From the NCBI GenBank assembly GCA_002293545.1, contig DBDL01000151.1:22920-29410 (forward strand): a stretch of 6,491 nt of DNA, given 5' to 3'. The position numbers were made by a program, and so were the translations under genes. The notes below the pieces were generated by a model. It made no database searches. It was not told the DNA's origin and saw only the letters and a list, made by a program, of their open reading frames with translations. Positions 1-5,370 of the stretch are shown piece after piece. The first letter of the stretch is position 1, and each line of letters begins with the position of its first letter. This DNA comes from Lachnoclostridium sp. UBA933. GTDB taxonomy: Bacteria > Bacillota > Clostridia > Lachnospirales > Lachnospiraceae.

Positions 1-179
1 TTCGGTCCTTTCGTATCACTGACCGAAATACCGCAGCTTTGCTGCCCCCGATGCTGCAAGGCAAATAATCCATAATAGATAGACGGTGCGACATCTCCCC
101 CGTCTAAGTCATACATTCCAAATACGCCGCATTCTTCATGCAGTCCCGTCACATCTGTTTGATTCGTTTGCATACTCAT
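1..179 (-). CDS. purF: Amidophosphoribosyltransferase, N-terminal 59 residues (3' end outside window)
   Basis: PurF makes 5-phosphoribosylamine from PRPP and glutamine, the first committed step of purine synthesis, in the cytoplasm. Only the start of the N-terminal glutamine amidotransferase (Ntn hydrolase) domain is visible. Residues 15-20 read EECGVF, with Cys17 the expected catalytic nucleophile exposed after propeptide removal, and residues 35-46 read IYYGLFALQHRG, the conserved PurF block. The 16 residues before Cys17 fit a short cleaved propeptide. ATG at 177-179 is preferred over the in-frame ATG at 171-173 because AAAGGAAAGG sits about 7 bases before it. That ribosome binding site lies inside the last codons of the upstream GH3 lipoprotein gene, whose stop is only 3 bp away, so the two are probably co-transcribed and perhaps translationally coupled. 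The phosphoribosyltransferase domain is not in the window. Confidence 0.95.
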   Translation of the reverse strand, partial: MSMQTNQTDVTGLHEECGVFGMYDLDGGDVAPSIYYGLFALQHRGQQSCGISVSDTKGP

Positions 180-182
180 TTT

Positions 183-1409
183 TTATGCCCTTTCCTTTAG
201 TAGAATTCCCTGCATTATTTTGTTCTGTAATATCCGGGTAACCGCTTCATCTAACCGTTCCATACTGATTGTCTGATCCCTTACGGCTTGCTTTACCGCC
301 TGAAACGCCATTTCCAGATTTTCCGGCATCAGTATCATATCCGCTCCCGCTGCCAGGGCTTTCAATACTGCTTCCGCCGAATTATAATGGGAGGTAATCA
401 CCGGTAAATTCATGGCGTCGGTTATGATTACTCCCTCAAAGGCAAGCTCCTGACGTAAGATATCCTGAATAATAACGTCCGACATACTTGACGGCACGAT
501 ATTTTCCGTTAGTCTTGTTACCGCTACATGAGAAACCAAAACCATATCCGCTCCGGCGTCGATTCCTGCCTGAAACGGAACAAAATCAACCTCGCGCATG
601 TGCGTCAGGCTGTTTTCCATATTAATAATCCCTATATCCGTATTGTCCGGCACCGAACCGATTCCCGGAAAATGCTTGAGCATCGTTCCGATCCCGCTGT
701 TTTTCATCCCCTCTACCGAGGCGGCAACCATATCGGCAGCAACGCCTCCATCCGAACTGAAACACCCCTCCGCATAAAAGGATTCCTGTGCCTCATCCGC
801 AACGTCAGCCGACGGGGCAAAATTCATATTAAAACCCAGCTCGTCCAGTTTATTTCCAACGGTTTCTGCAATACCCGCCATTTCCTCCGGTGTTTTTGTC
901 CTTCCCAATTCCGGATATCCGGGTAAAGTGCTTCCGGCAAGACCCCCGCTTCCCGCAAAAATCGAATTTGCTCCCCCTGCTTCTTCGGCTGCAATATATA
1001 ACGGTATTTTCCCCGAAACGCCTTTTAATCCGGAAACCAATTTTTTGATCTGTTCTTCCGATTTCATATTTTGGAATGTTAAAAGAATCCCCCCGACCGG
1101 ATATTTCATCATGGATTGGTTTAATTTTTTTGTGACTTTCTTAAAATGATGGTCGCTCCCTTTTGATGGTTCCAAGGTTTCCGGCTTCACAAAAAACAGT
1201 TGACCGATCCTTTCGTCTATGGTCATCTGCATCATATAATTTTCAGCCGTATTCCATGCCTCTTCCGATGAAATATTTTGGTTTACGGCAACTTCCGCCG
1301 CTTCCGGCGGCGCTGATTCCTGAATTTCCCCGCTTTCACTGTTCATACAGGAAACAAGGACGGCTTGTACTACTATCACACATATCAAACACTTGATTAT
1401 TTTTTTCAT
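183..1409 (-). CDS. GH3-family (NagZ-type) lipoprotein with altered catalytic dyad
   Basis: This is a 408-residue lipoprotein with a single glycoside hydrolase family 3 N-terminal barrel. That family includes NagZ beta-N-acetylhexosaminidases, which act on peptidoglycan-derived sugars. The ATG at 1409 is chosen because AGAGGA precedes it by 5 bases; the longer reading frame starts at a TTG without such a site. Residues 2-20 form a lipoprotein signal ending in a lipobox LVSC, with lipidated Cys21, then an acidic flexible stretch to about residue 55. Family landmarks are IGQLFF (about 68-73), GGILLTF (106-112), NFAPSADV (196-203), LKHFPG (244-249) and VIITDAMN (327-334), with the probable nucleophile Asp331. 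Two usual catalytic features are missing: after KHFPG the DSH/DTH element reads DNTD, with no His, and the usual D(Q/E)EGGR element reads EEAGGA (142-147). Family membership is secure; hydrolase activity is doubtful. It leads directly into purF. Confidence 0.85.
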   Translation of the reverse strand: MKKIIKCLICVIVVQAVLVSCMNSESGEIQESAPPEAAEVAVNQNISSEEAWNTAENYMMQMTIDERIGQLFFVKPETLEPSKGSDHHFKKVTKKLNQSMMKYPVGGILLTFQNMKSEEQIKKLVSGLKGVSGKIPLYIAAEEAGGANSIFAGSGGLAGSTLPGYPELGRTKTPEEMAGIAETVGNKLDELGFNMNFAPSADVADEAQESFYAEGCFSSDGGVAADMVAASVEGMKNSGIGTMLKHFPGIGSVPDNTDIGIINMENSLTHMREVDFVPFQAGIDAGADMVLVSHVAVTRLTENIVPSSMSDVIIQDILRQELAFEGVIITDAMNLPVITSHYNSAEAVLKALAAGADMILMPENLEMAFQAVKQAVRDQTISMERLDEAVTRILQNKIMQGILLKERA

Positions 1410-1420
1410 TTTTTCCTCTA
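1410..1420 (-). promoter_or_regulatory. Ribosome binding site of the GH3 lipoprotein gene
   Basis: On the minus strand AGAGGAAAAA lies directly before the ATG at 1409. It decides the start: the extended frame would begin at a TTG at 1436, and the Shine-Dalgarno sequence would then be inside the coding region. Confidence 0.75.
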
Positions 1421-1462
1421 TTCTGTATTCATGCAAAACATACTTGTCCTTCCGGCAGTTGT

Positions 1463-1491
1463 ATTATAGCAAAATAATTTCCTGCCGTCAA
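1463..1491 (-). promoter_or_regulatory. Vegetative promoter of the GH3 lipoprotein-purF operon
   Basis: On the minus strand TTGACG (1486-1491) and TATAAT (1463-1468) are separated by exactly 17 bases. TG one base upstream of the -10 makes an extended -10 element. Transcription should start near 1456, giving a leader of about 45 bases. This is close to the sigma-A consensus and should be strong. Confidence 0.85.
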
Positions 1492-1544
1492 TCTCAGTCA
1501 CATTATAAAAAAAACTAGCTGATTCAGTAAATGAACCAAGCCGC

Positions 1545-1558
1545 TTATCATATGATAA
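1545..1558. promoter_or_regulatory. Perfect 14-bp palindrome upstream of the Cys-rich gene (candidate operator)
   Basis: TTATCATATGATAA is a perfect inverted repeat with no spacer, ending 30 bases before the ATG at 1589. It overlaps the best -10 match on the plus strand, TATGAT (1551-1556), for which I see no good -35. It also contains CATATGATA, which resembles sporulation-type (SigE/SigK) -10 boxes, again without a convincing -35. A repressor site over the promoter is the simplest reading. Confidence 0.4.
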
Positions 1559-1574
1559 CAATGTAAACGATTTT

Positions 1575-1580
1575 AGGAGG
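1575..1580 (+). promoter_or_regulatory. Ribosome binding site of the Cys/Gly-rich small protein
   Basis: AGGAGG is a full-strength Shine-Dalgarno sequence, 8 bases before the ATG at 1589. It is the main support that this short, low-complexity frame is translated in this frame and not in the overlapping +2 frame. Confidence 0.85.
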
Positions 1581-1588
1581 ATTATAGA

Positions 1589-1822
1589 ATGAGTGATTTA
1601 TCAGCAACACAATGCGGCAGCGGATGCTCCTGCAGAGAAAACGACGGATGTGGTTCCATTATTTTTATTCTGCTTATTCTTTGCTGCTGCGGCAATGGCA
1701 ATGGATTTTTGGGTGACAGCGGATGCGGCGGATGCGGTTCCGGCGGCGGATGCGGTTCTATTATCTGGATACTGCTCATCCTTTGCTGCTGCGGCGGAGG
1801 AAATGGTTTCGGCTGCTTCTAA
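1589..1822 (+). CDS. Cys/Gly-rich small protein with internal duplication ('chorion class high-cysteine HCB protein 13'-like)
   Basis: This 77-residue protein contains 14 Cys and 21 Gly. Residues 21-40 and 55-74 are two copies of one motif, CGSII(F/W)ILLILCCCG followed by a Gly/Asn tail, identical at 18 of 20 positions and offset by 34 residues. Each copy has an eight-residue aliphatic run ending in three consecutive Cys. There is no Sec signal peptide, and each hydrophobic run is too short for an ordinary transmembrane helix. From memory it resembles small Lachnospiraceae proteins automatically named chorion class high-cysteine HCB protein 13, whose function is unknown; I could not check this by search. 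Metal binding, thiol cross-linking or membrane-surface association through the CCC cluster are possible but unproven. It stands alone, with its own ribosome binding site, a palindrome upstream and a strong terminator downstream. Confidence 0.8.
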   Translation: MSDLSATQCGSGCSCRENDGCGSIIFILLILCCCGNGNGFLGDSGCGGCGSGGGCGSIIWILLILCCCGGGNGFGCF

Positions 1823-1840
1823 AGTATCTTCTCAACAGTG

Positions 1841-1875
1841 AAAAGATGGTGCGATTATCCATGCACCATCTTTTT
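1841..1875. terminator. Bidirectional intrinsic terminator between convergent genes
   Basis: AAAAGATGGTGC (1841-1852) pairs perfectly with GCACCATCTTTT (1863-1874) around a 10-base loop. The plus strand ends in five T (1871-1875) and the minus strand in four, so it can end transcription of the Cys-rich gene (stop at 1822) and of the converging small gene (stop at 1916). Confidence 0.9.
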
Positions 1876-1915
1876 GTCTGGATTTTCGCATCTGACGCCG
1901 TTATTCTTCAGAGAA

Positions 1916-2128
1916 TCATTTATTTGCGTGTATGCTGTACGAAGCCGGATTCAAAGTTCTCTGCGGAGATTCTGTTTCTGCCGGCACCCGCTTTCTGACT
2001 TCGTGCCCCTCGCCGAAATATCTTTTCCGTTCTTCTTCACCCAGACATTCATAACAGCTTAAATCAATTTCATAAATGGTATTGCCTTCAATGACTAATC
2101 CATTTTCATCACATAAATATATCATCAT
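1916..2128 (-). CDS. Small hypothetical protein, 70 residues, downstream of aroC
   Basis: I do not recognise the family. The frame is supported by AAGGGG (2135-2140) six bases before the ATG at 2126-2128 and by a TATAAT-type sequence at 2154-2164. The stop is 41 bases from the shared terminator hairpin. A second ATG follows at once. The N-terminal half (MMIYLCDENGLVIEGNTIYE) could form a small beta-hairpin. The middle is rich in Glu and Arg (GEEERKRYFGEG), and the tail is polar and probably disordered. There is no signal peptide or membrane segment; two Cys lie close together near residues 26 and 29. It lies 60 bp downstream of aroC on the same strand, so read-through from aroC is also possible. 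A spurious frame cannot be excluded, since the C-terminal third has little character. Confidence 0.5.
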   Translation of the reverse strand: MMIYLCDENGLVIEGNTIYEIDLSCYECLGEEERKRYFGEGHEVRKRVPAETESPQRTLNPASYSIHANK

Positions 2129-2153
2129 TCCATACCCCTTAAAATACTTCGCA

Positions 2154-2188
2154 ATTATATTATATGCAGAAAATGTCGATTGGTACAA
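2154..2188 (-). promoter_or_regulatory. Possible promoter of the small gene downstream of aroC
   Basis: The minus strand has two overlapping TATAAT hexamers (2159-2164 and 2154-2159), and TTGTAC (2183-2188) lies 18 bases upstream of the first. The -35 is a weak match and directly follows the aroC stop codon, so this is tentative. Confidence 0.4.
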
Positions 2189-3289
2189 TCATTTGTAAAA
2201 TTCCTTTATTTTATCCATTCTTGCCGTCATTCCCGCAAAAATCTGATCCGTCAATGTTACGGCAACCATGCTTTCCACTACCACGACCGCCCGCGGAACA
2301 ATAATCGGATCATGCCGTCCGCCGATACTTATTATCTTCTCTTCCCCGTTTTTATTTACTGTTTTTTGCTCCGCCGAAATCGACGGCGTCGGTTTGAAAG
2401 CCGCTCGGATTATGATATCACTCCCGTCACTGATTCCTCCCAGAATACCTCCGGCATGATTGCTGCTTTTCTTGATCTTTCCATCGGCGTCCATAAAAAA
2501 ACCGTCGTTATTTTCTGAACCGGACAAGCCTGCGGCAGAAAAACCTTCCCCAATCTCAACCCCTTTCACTGCTCCGACAGAAAACAAATTACCTGCCAGC
2601 GCAGCGTCAAGCTTCGCAAATACCGGCTCGCCGATTCCGGGGCTGACACCTGACACAACGCATTCGATAACCCCGCCGGACGAGTCCTTTTCATCCATTT
2701 TTCTACGTAAGTAGTCCTCTGCTTTTTCAGAAGCTTTTTTATCCGGCATACAAAGCGGGCTCTCTTTCATCTGCTCCGGGTTCATGTTTTCGGATGAGAT
2801 AGAAACCGGACCGATGGACTTTGTATAGGTCAGAATCGAAATACCAAGCTGACCGAGTATTTTGACGGCAATCGCTCCCGCGGCTGCCCGCCCGATCGTT
2901 TCTCTCCCGGAGGAACGCCCCCCGCCCCGGTAATCACGGAACCCATATTTCTGATCCATCGTATAATCCGCGTGTCCGGGACGGTATATATCCGCAATGC
3001 TCTGATAATCGCCCGACCGCTCCGAGGTATTCCAGACAGCAAGAGAAATCGGCGTCCCTGTCGTTTTGCCTTCAAATACTCCGGACAGTATTTGAACCCG
3101 GTCCGGTTCTTCTCTCGGTGTAGAATACTGATTCTGACCGGGTTTTCTCCGATCCAAGAATTTTTGTATATCTTCAGCAGACAGCTCCAAGCCTGCCGGA
3201 CATCCGTCAACAACCACTCCCAAGGCTTGACCATGGGATTCTCCCCATGTAGAAATAACAAATTGATTTCCCAAAACAGAACCTGCCAT
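2189..3289 (-). CDS. aroC: Chorismate synthase
   Basis: This enzyme converts 5-enolpyruvylshikimate-3-phosphate to chorismate with reduced FMN, the last step of the shikimate pathway, in the cytoplasm. The 366-residue length is normal for the family. Signatures in order are GESHG (16-20), the RRKPGQ block (about 47-52), GGGRSSGRET (122-131), the SNHAGGILGG region (276-285) and GGRHDPIIVPR (323-333). The ATG at 3289 is preferred over the one at 3298: the Shine-Dalgarno AGAGAGG abuts the earlier ATG, which is too close, but lies 9 bases from the later one, and MAGSVLGN is a typical N-terminus. It has its own promoter and no other aromatic-pathway gene beside it here; the neighbours are a small unknown gene and, divergently, secreted esterases. 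All conserved motifs are intact, so it should be functional. Confidence 0.97.
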   Translation of the reverse strand: MAGSVLGNQFVISTWGESHGQALGVVVDGCPAGLELSAEDIQKFLDRRKPGQNQYSTPREEPDRVQILSGVFEGKTTGTPISLAVWNTSERSGDYQSIADIYRPGHADYTMDQKYGFRDYRGGGRSSGRETIGRAAAGAIAVKILGQLGISILTYTKSIGPVSISSENMNPEQMKESPLCMPDKKASEKAEDYLRRKMDEKDSSGGVIECVVSGVSPGIGEPVFAKLDAALAGNLFSVGAVKGVEIGEGFSAAGLSGSENNDGFFMDADGKIKKSSNHAGGILGGISDGSDIIIRAAFKPTPSISAEQKTVNKNGEEKIISIGGRHDPIIVPRAVVVVESMVAVTLTDQIFAGMTARMDKIKEFYK

Positions 3290-3378
3290 ATCTTTCATCC
3301 TCTCTGATCATTTCGTTTGTATTTTGATGATAAAACCAATCACTTTCATTTTTCAGAATTATTTAAGATGCATTTTTC

Positions 3379-3407
3379 ATTATAGCAAAATTATTCATTT
3401 TTGCAAA
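3379..3407 (-). promoter_or_regulatory. Vegetative promoter of aroC
   Basis: On the minus strand TTTGCA (3402-3407) and TATAAT (3379-3384) are 17 bases apart, with an extended -10 (TGC before TATAAT). The predicted start near 3372 gives a leader of about 83 bases, in which I see no T-box or riboswitch-like structure. Confidence 0.75.
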
Positions 3408-3427
3408 TGATTTATACTGTCAGAAAT

Positions 3428-3449
3428 GCTGCCGGAAATTGCCGGCTGC
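3428..3449. repeat. Inverted repeat in the divergent aroC / esterase intergenic region
   Basis: GCTGCCGG (3428-3435) and CCGGCTGC (3442-3449) form an 8-bp inverted repeat with one mismatch around AAATTG. It is markedly GC-rich in an AT-rich region and sits between the two divergent promoters, upstream of both -35 boxes. No T-run follows, so it is not a typical terminator; a regulator binding site is possible. Confidence 0.4.
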
Positions 3450-3487
3450 CATTTACCTGACAAAATTTATATATGAGCGATACATGC

Positions 3488-3516
3488 TTGCATATGTACT
3501 TTTTTCATGTTATAAT
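3488..3516 (+). promoter_or_regulatory. Promoter of the secreted esterase genes
   Basis: TATAAT (3511-3516) is preceded by TGT, an extended -10. The matching -35, TTGCAT (3488-3493), is weak but has the ideal 17-base spacing. A weak -35 with an extended -10 fits a promoter that could need an activator. The start near 3523 gives a leader of about 30 bases. Confidence 0.65.
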
Positions 3517-3535
3517 ATGTAAACAATTAACCATT

Positions 3536-3543
3536 AAGGAGGT
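3536..3543 (+). promoter_or_regulatory. Ribosome binding site fixing the start of the CE4 protein
   Basis: AAGGAGGT lies 10 bases before ATG 3554. The frame is open back to an ATG at 3473, but that start would lie upstream of the promoter -10 and lacks a Shine-Dalgarno sequence. Confidence 0.85.
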
Positions 3544-3553
3544 AAGATTTTTC

Positions 3554-5326
3554 ATGAAAAATCTAAAGAAAGCTACTGCCATGATTCTGGCAACAGCGAT
3601 GCTGTTCAGTATGGTATTTTCATTACCCGCCGTCGGCGCAGCAGCAAAAGCAAAAAAACCAACTTTAAACCCTAAAAAAATCATATTAAAAGTTGGCCAA
3701 TCTAAAAAGGTAAGTTTAAAAAATGCAGCAAAAGCAAAAAAGACCAAATGGTCTGCAAAACCGAGCAAAGCCGTTAAACTGGCAAAAAAAGCCAAAAAAA
3801 GCGTTACCGTAAAAGCGATGCGTACCGCAAAAAAAGTAACTCTTACGGCGAAGTTTAAGCTTGGGAAGAAAAGCAAGAAAGCAACATGTACGATTGTGGT
3901 AAATGCAAAATCACCAAGACCTACAAAGAAACCTACAACAAAACCATCTAACAGACCGCCGGTTACCAATCCGCCGGTTGTTAATACCTCCGGACCGACG
4001 GACAATATTGATCCGACACCGGGCGGCGGCGAAACCCCCGGACCGACAGACGCTCCTGGTTCGACAGACGGTCCGGCACAGACAGACGGTCCGCTTATCT
4101 TTGAAGAACATTTTGAAGATGGTTATGGTACCAACTTTGAACAAATGGGAAATCCGCTTTATTCAAATGTAGAAGGCGGAAAGACAGGAAAATGCTTACT
4201 GATAAGTAACCGTACGAGTGATTATTTTGGCATTGCCAGTCAACTGATTTCATCAACTTATGACTTTGATACCGACTATCAGTTTTCCGTATGGGTAAAA
4301 CAGGATACCGCAATCAACAGACAGATTAAAGTAACCCTTGACAAAGGGAAAGGCGACAGCACTGAATTACGATATGTCAGCTTAGCTACGGCATCCGTTG
4401 CACCCGGCGTATGGACGGAATTAACCGGAACAATCAATATCAAGGAAGAGGAAGTATCCTCCCCGAAATTCTATATTGAATGTCCTGAAAAAACAACGGA
4501 AGAAACAACTTATCCTGATTTTTGTGTTGATGAGTTTACGCTTCGCGGAGTAGTGCTTCCGCCGGATCCTACACTCCCGACGCCAAAAGCACAGATTGAA
4601 TTCAAATATGAGGGGCTTGACCAGGATTTTGTCGATGATCTGATTGAATCCAAACAGCCGATGGTTGCATTTACTTTTGACGACGGACCTGTCGGGTACA
4701 CCGATACCTCCACCAGCAGACAAATCCATGATGAACTGATTGCACATAATGCACATGCAACATTCTTCTATATCGGACAACGGATAGCGGAGGGAGCAAA
4801 TCGGGTAACGGAAATTGAAAAGGCTGTCGAAGCCGGATTTGAAGTCGGCAATCACACATATACCGGTTGGAATTCCATTCATAATTTGACGCCGCAGGGA
4901 ATCATGGAACAGGTAGAAAAAGGACAGGCGGAGCTTACTAAGATTACCGGATTCACTAATTTCTTGTTCCGGGCGCCGAACCTTGATGTTTCAAAGAACA
5001 TGCATGACTATATCCAAGCACCGATTATTCGATGCAGCATTGACCCGTCAGACTGGAGCGGGGCAACCACACAGGCACAAGTTGAAAGTACACTCATCAA
5101 TGCCACTAACGGTTTGACCGGTACAACCTTTACAAATGACGGCGGAATTGCTCTTATGCACGAAACAGAAGAAAAGACTGCCGCGGCAATCCCTGCAATT
5201 CTGGATCACTATGAAGACAGAGGATGGCGGGTTGTATCCGTATCCGATCTTTTTGCGGCAAGGGGAGTCAAGTTAATGACAAACACCGGTACCGAAGTCA
5301 GAAGCTGTCCGCCGAAAAGCAACTGA
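3554..5326 (+). CDS. Secreted modular CE4 polysaccharide deacetylase with Lys-rich Ig-like module and CBM-like domain
   Basis: This 590-residue exported protein has four parts. Residues 1 to about 30 are a Sec signal peptide ending near AVGAAA. Residues 34-119 are a very Lys-rich, probably bacterial Ig-like (BIG2-like) module without acidic residues. Residues 120-180 are a Pro/Thr/Gly linker. Residues 181-333 look like a beta-sandwich carbohydrate-binding module of the CBM4/9/22 type (FEEHFEDG, YQFSVWVKQ, FCVDEFTL). Residues 370-573 are a CE4/NodB metal-dependent deacetylase: TFDDGP (374-379; base Asp376, metal Asp377), NHTYTG (433-438; metal His434), FRAP (472-475), DPSDW (497-501) and LMH (534-536; His536). 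The second metal His of the usual HxxxH is Gly438 here. CE4 enzymes remove acetyl groups from xylan, chitin or peptidoglycan; the CBM-like domain favours a plant polysaccharide, but this is inference. No terminator separates it from the next esterase gene. Confidence 0.88.
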   Translation: MKNLKKATAMILATAMLFSMVFSLPAVGAAAKAKKPTLNPKKIILKVGQSKKVSLKNAAKAKKTKWSAKPSKAVKLAKKAKKSVTVKAMRTAKKVTLTAKFKLGKKSKKATCTIVVNAKSPRPTKKPTTKPSNRPPVTNPPVVNTSGPTDNIDPTPGGGETPGPTDAPGSTDGPAQTDGPLIFEEHFEDGYGTNFEQMGNPLYSNVEGGKTGKCLLISNRTSDYFGIASQLISSTYDFDTDYQFSVWVKQDTAINRQIKVTLDKGKGDSTELRYVSLATASVAPGVWTELTGTINIKEEEVSSPKFYIECPEKTTEETTYPDFCVDEFTLRGVVLPPDPTLPTPKAQIEFKYEGLDQDFVDDLIESKQPMVAFTFDDGPVGYTDTSTSRQIHDELIAHNAHATFFYIGQRIAEGANRVTEIEKAVEAGFEVGNHTYTGWNSIHNLTPQGIMEQVEKGQAELTKITGFTNFLFRAPNLDVSKNMHDYIQAPIIRCSIDPSDWSGATTQAQVESTLINATNGLTGTTFTNDGGIALMHETEEKTAAAIPAILDHYEDRGWRVVSVSDLFAARGVKLMTNTGTEVRSCPPKSN

Positions 5327-5338
5327 TTTATTTTATCT

Positions 5339-5362
5339 TTCCTTACACAAGGAACAAGGAGG
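5339..5362 (+). promoter_or_regulatory. Ribosome binding site of the SGNH esterase gene, beside a small hairpin
   Basis: AAGGAGG (5356-5362) lies 8 bases before ATG 5371. Just upstream TTCCTT (5339-5344) can pair with AAGGAA (5349-5354); TCCTT could instead pair with AAGGA of the Shine-Dalgarno itself. The stem is only 6 bp, so any regulatory effect is speculative. Confidence 0.6.
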
Positions 5363-5370
5363 AAAATTTT

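Noticed and set aside
528..1396. Plus-strand frames opposite the GH3 lipoprotein gene
   Set aside because: They lack ribosome binding sites and recognisable domains and lie opposite a well-supported gene.
1410..1436. Extended start of the GH3 lipoprotein at TTG 1436
   Set aside because: A TTG start without a Shine-Dalgarno; the extension would put nine charged residues before the lipoprotein signal, and AGAGGA points to ATG 1409.
1593..1841. Ala-rich 82-residue frame overlapping the Cys/Gly-rich gene
   Set aside because: It is a frame-shifted reading of the TGC/GGC repeats; the AGGAGG is better placed for ATG 1589 and that frame shows a clean motif duplication.
3290..3298. aroC start at ATG 3298
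   Set aside because: The Shine-Dalgarno directly abuts this ATG; ATG 3289 has normal spacing and gives the usual family N-terminus.
3290..3372. T-box or riboswitch in the aroC leader
   Set aside because: No specifier stem, T-box sequence or anti-terminator/terminator pair is visible; only weak AT-rich pairing.
3473..3553. 27-residue N-terminal extension of the CE4 protein
   Set aside because: It would begin upstream of the promoter -10 element, has no ribosome binding site, and would bury the signal peptide.
3505..4005. 166-residue open frame on the minus strand opposite the Lys-rich module
   Set aside because: It is the complement of Lys/Ala codons, giving an artificial Phe/Leu/Val-rich peptide. 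The plus-strand gene has signal peptide, ribosome binding site and domain logic. The minus-strand frame 5505-5897 opposite the second module arises the same way.
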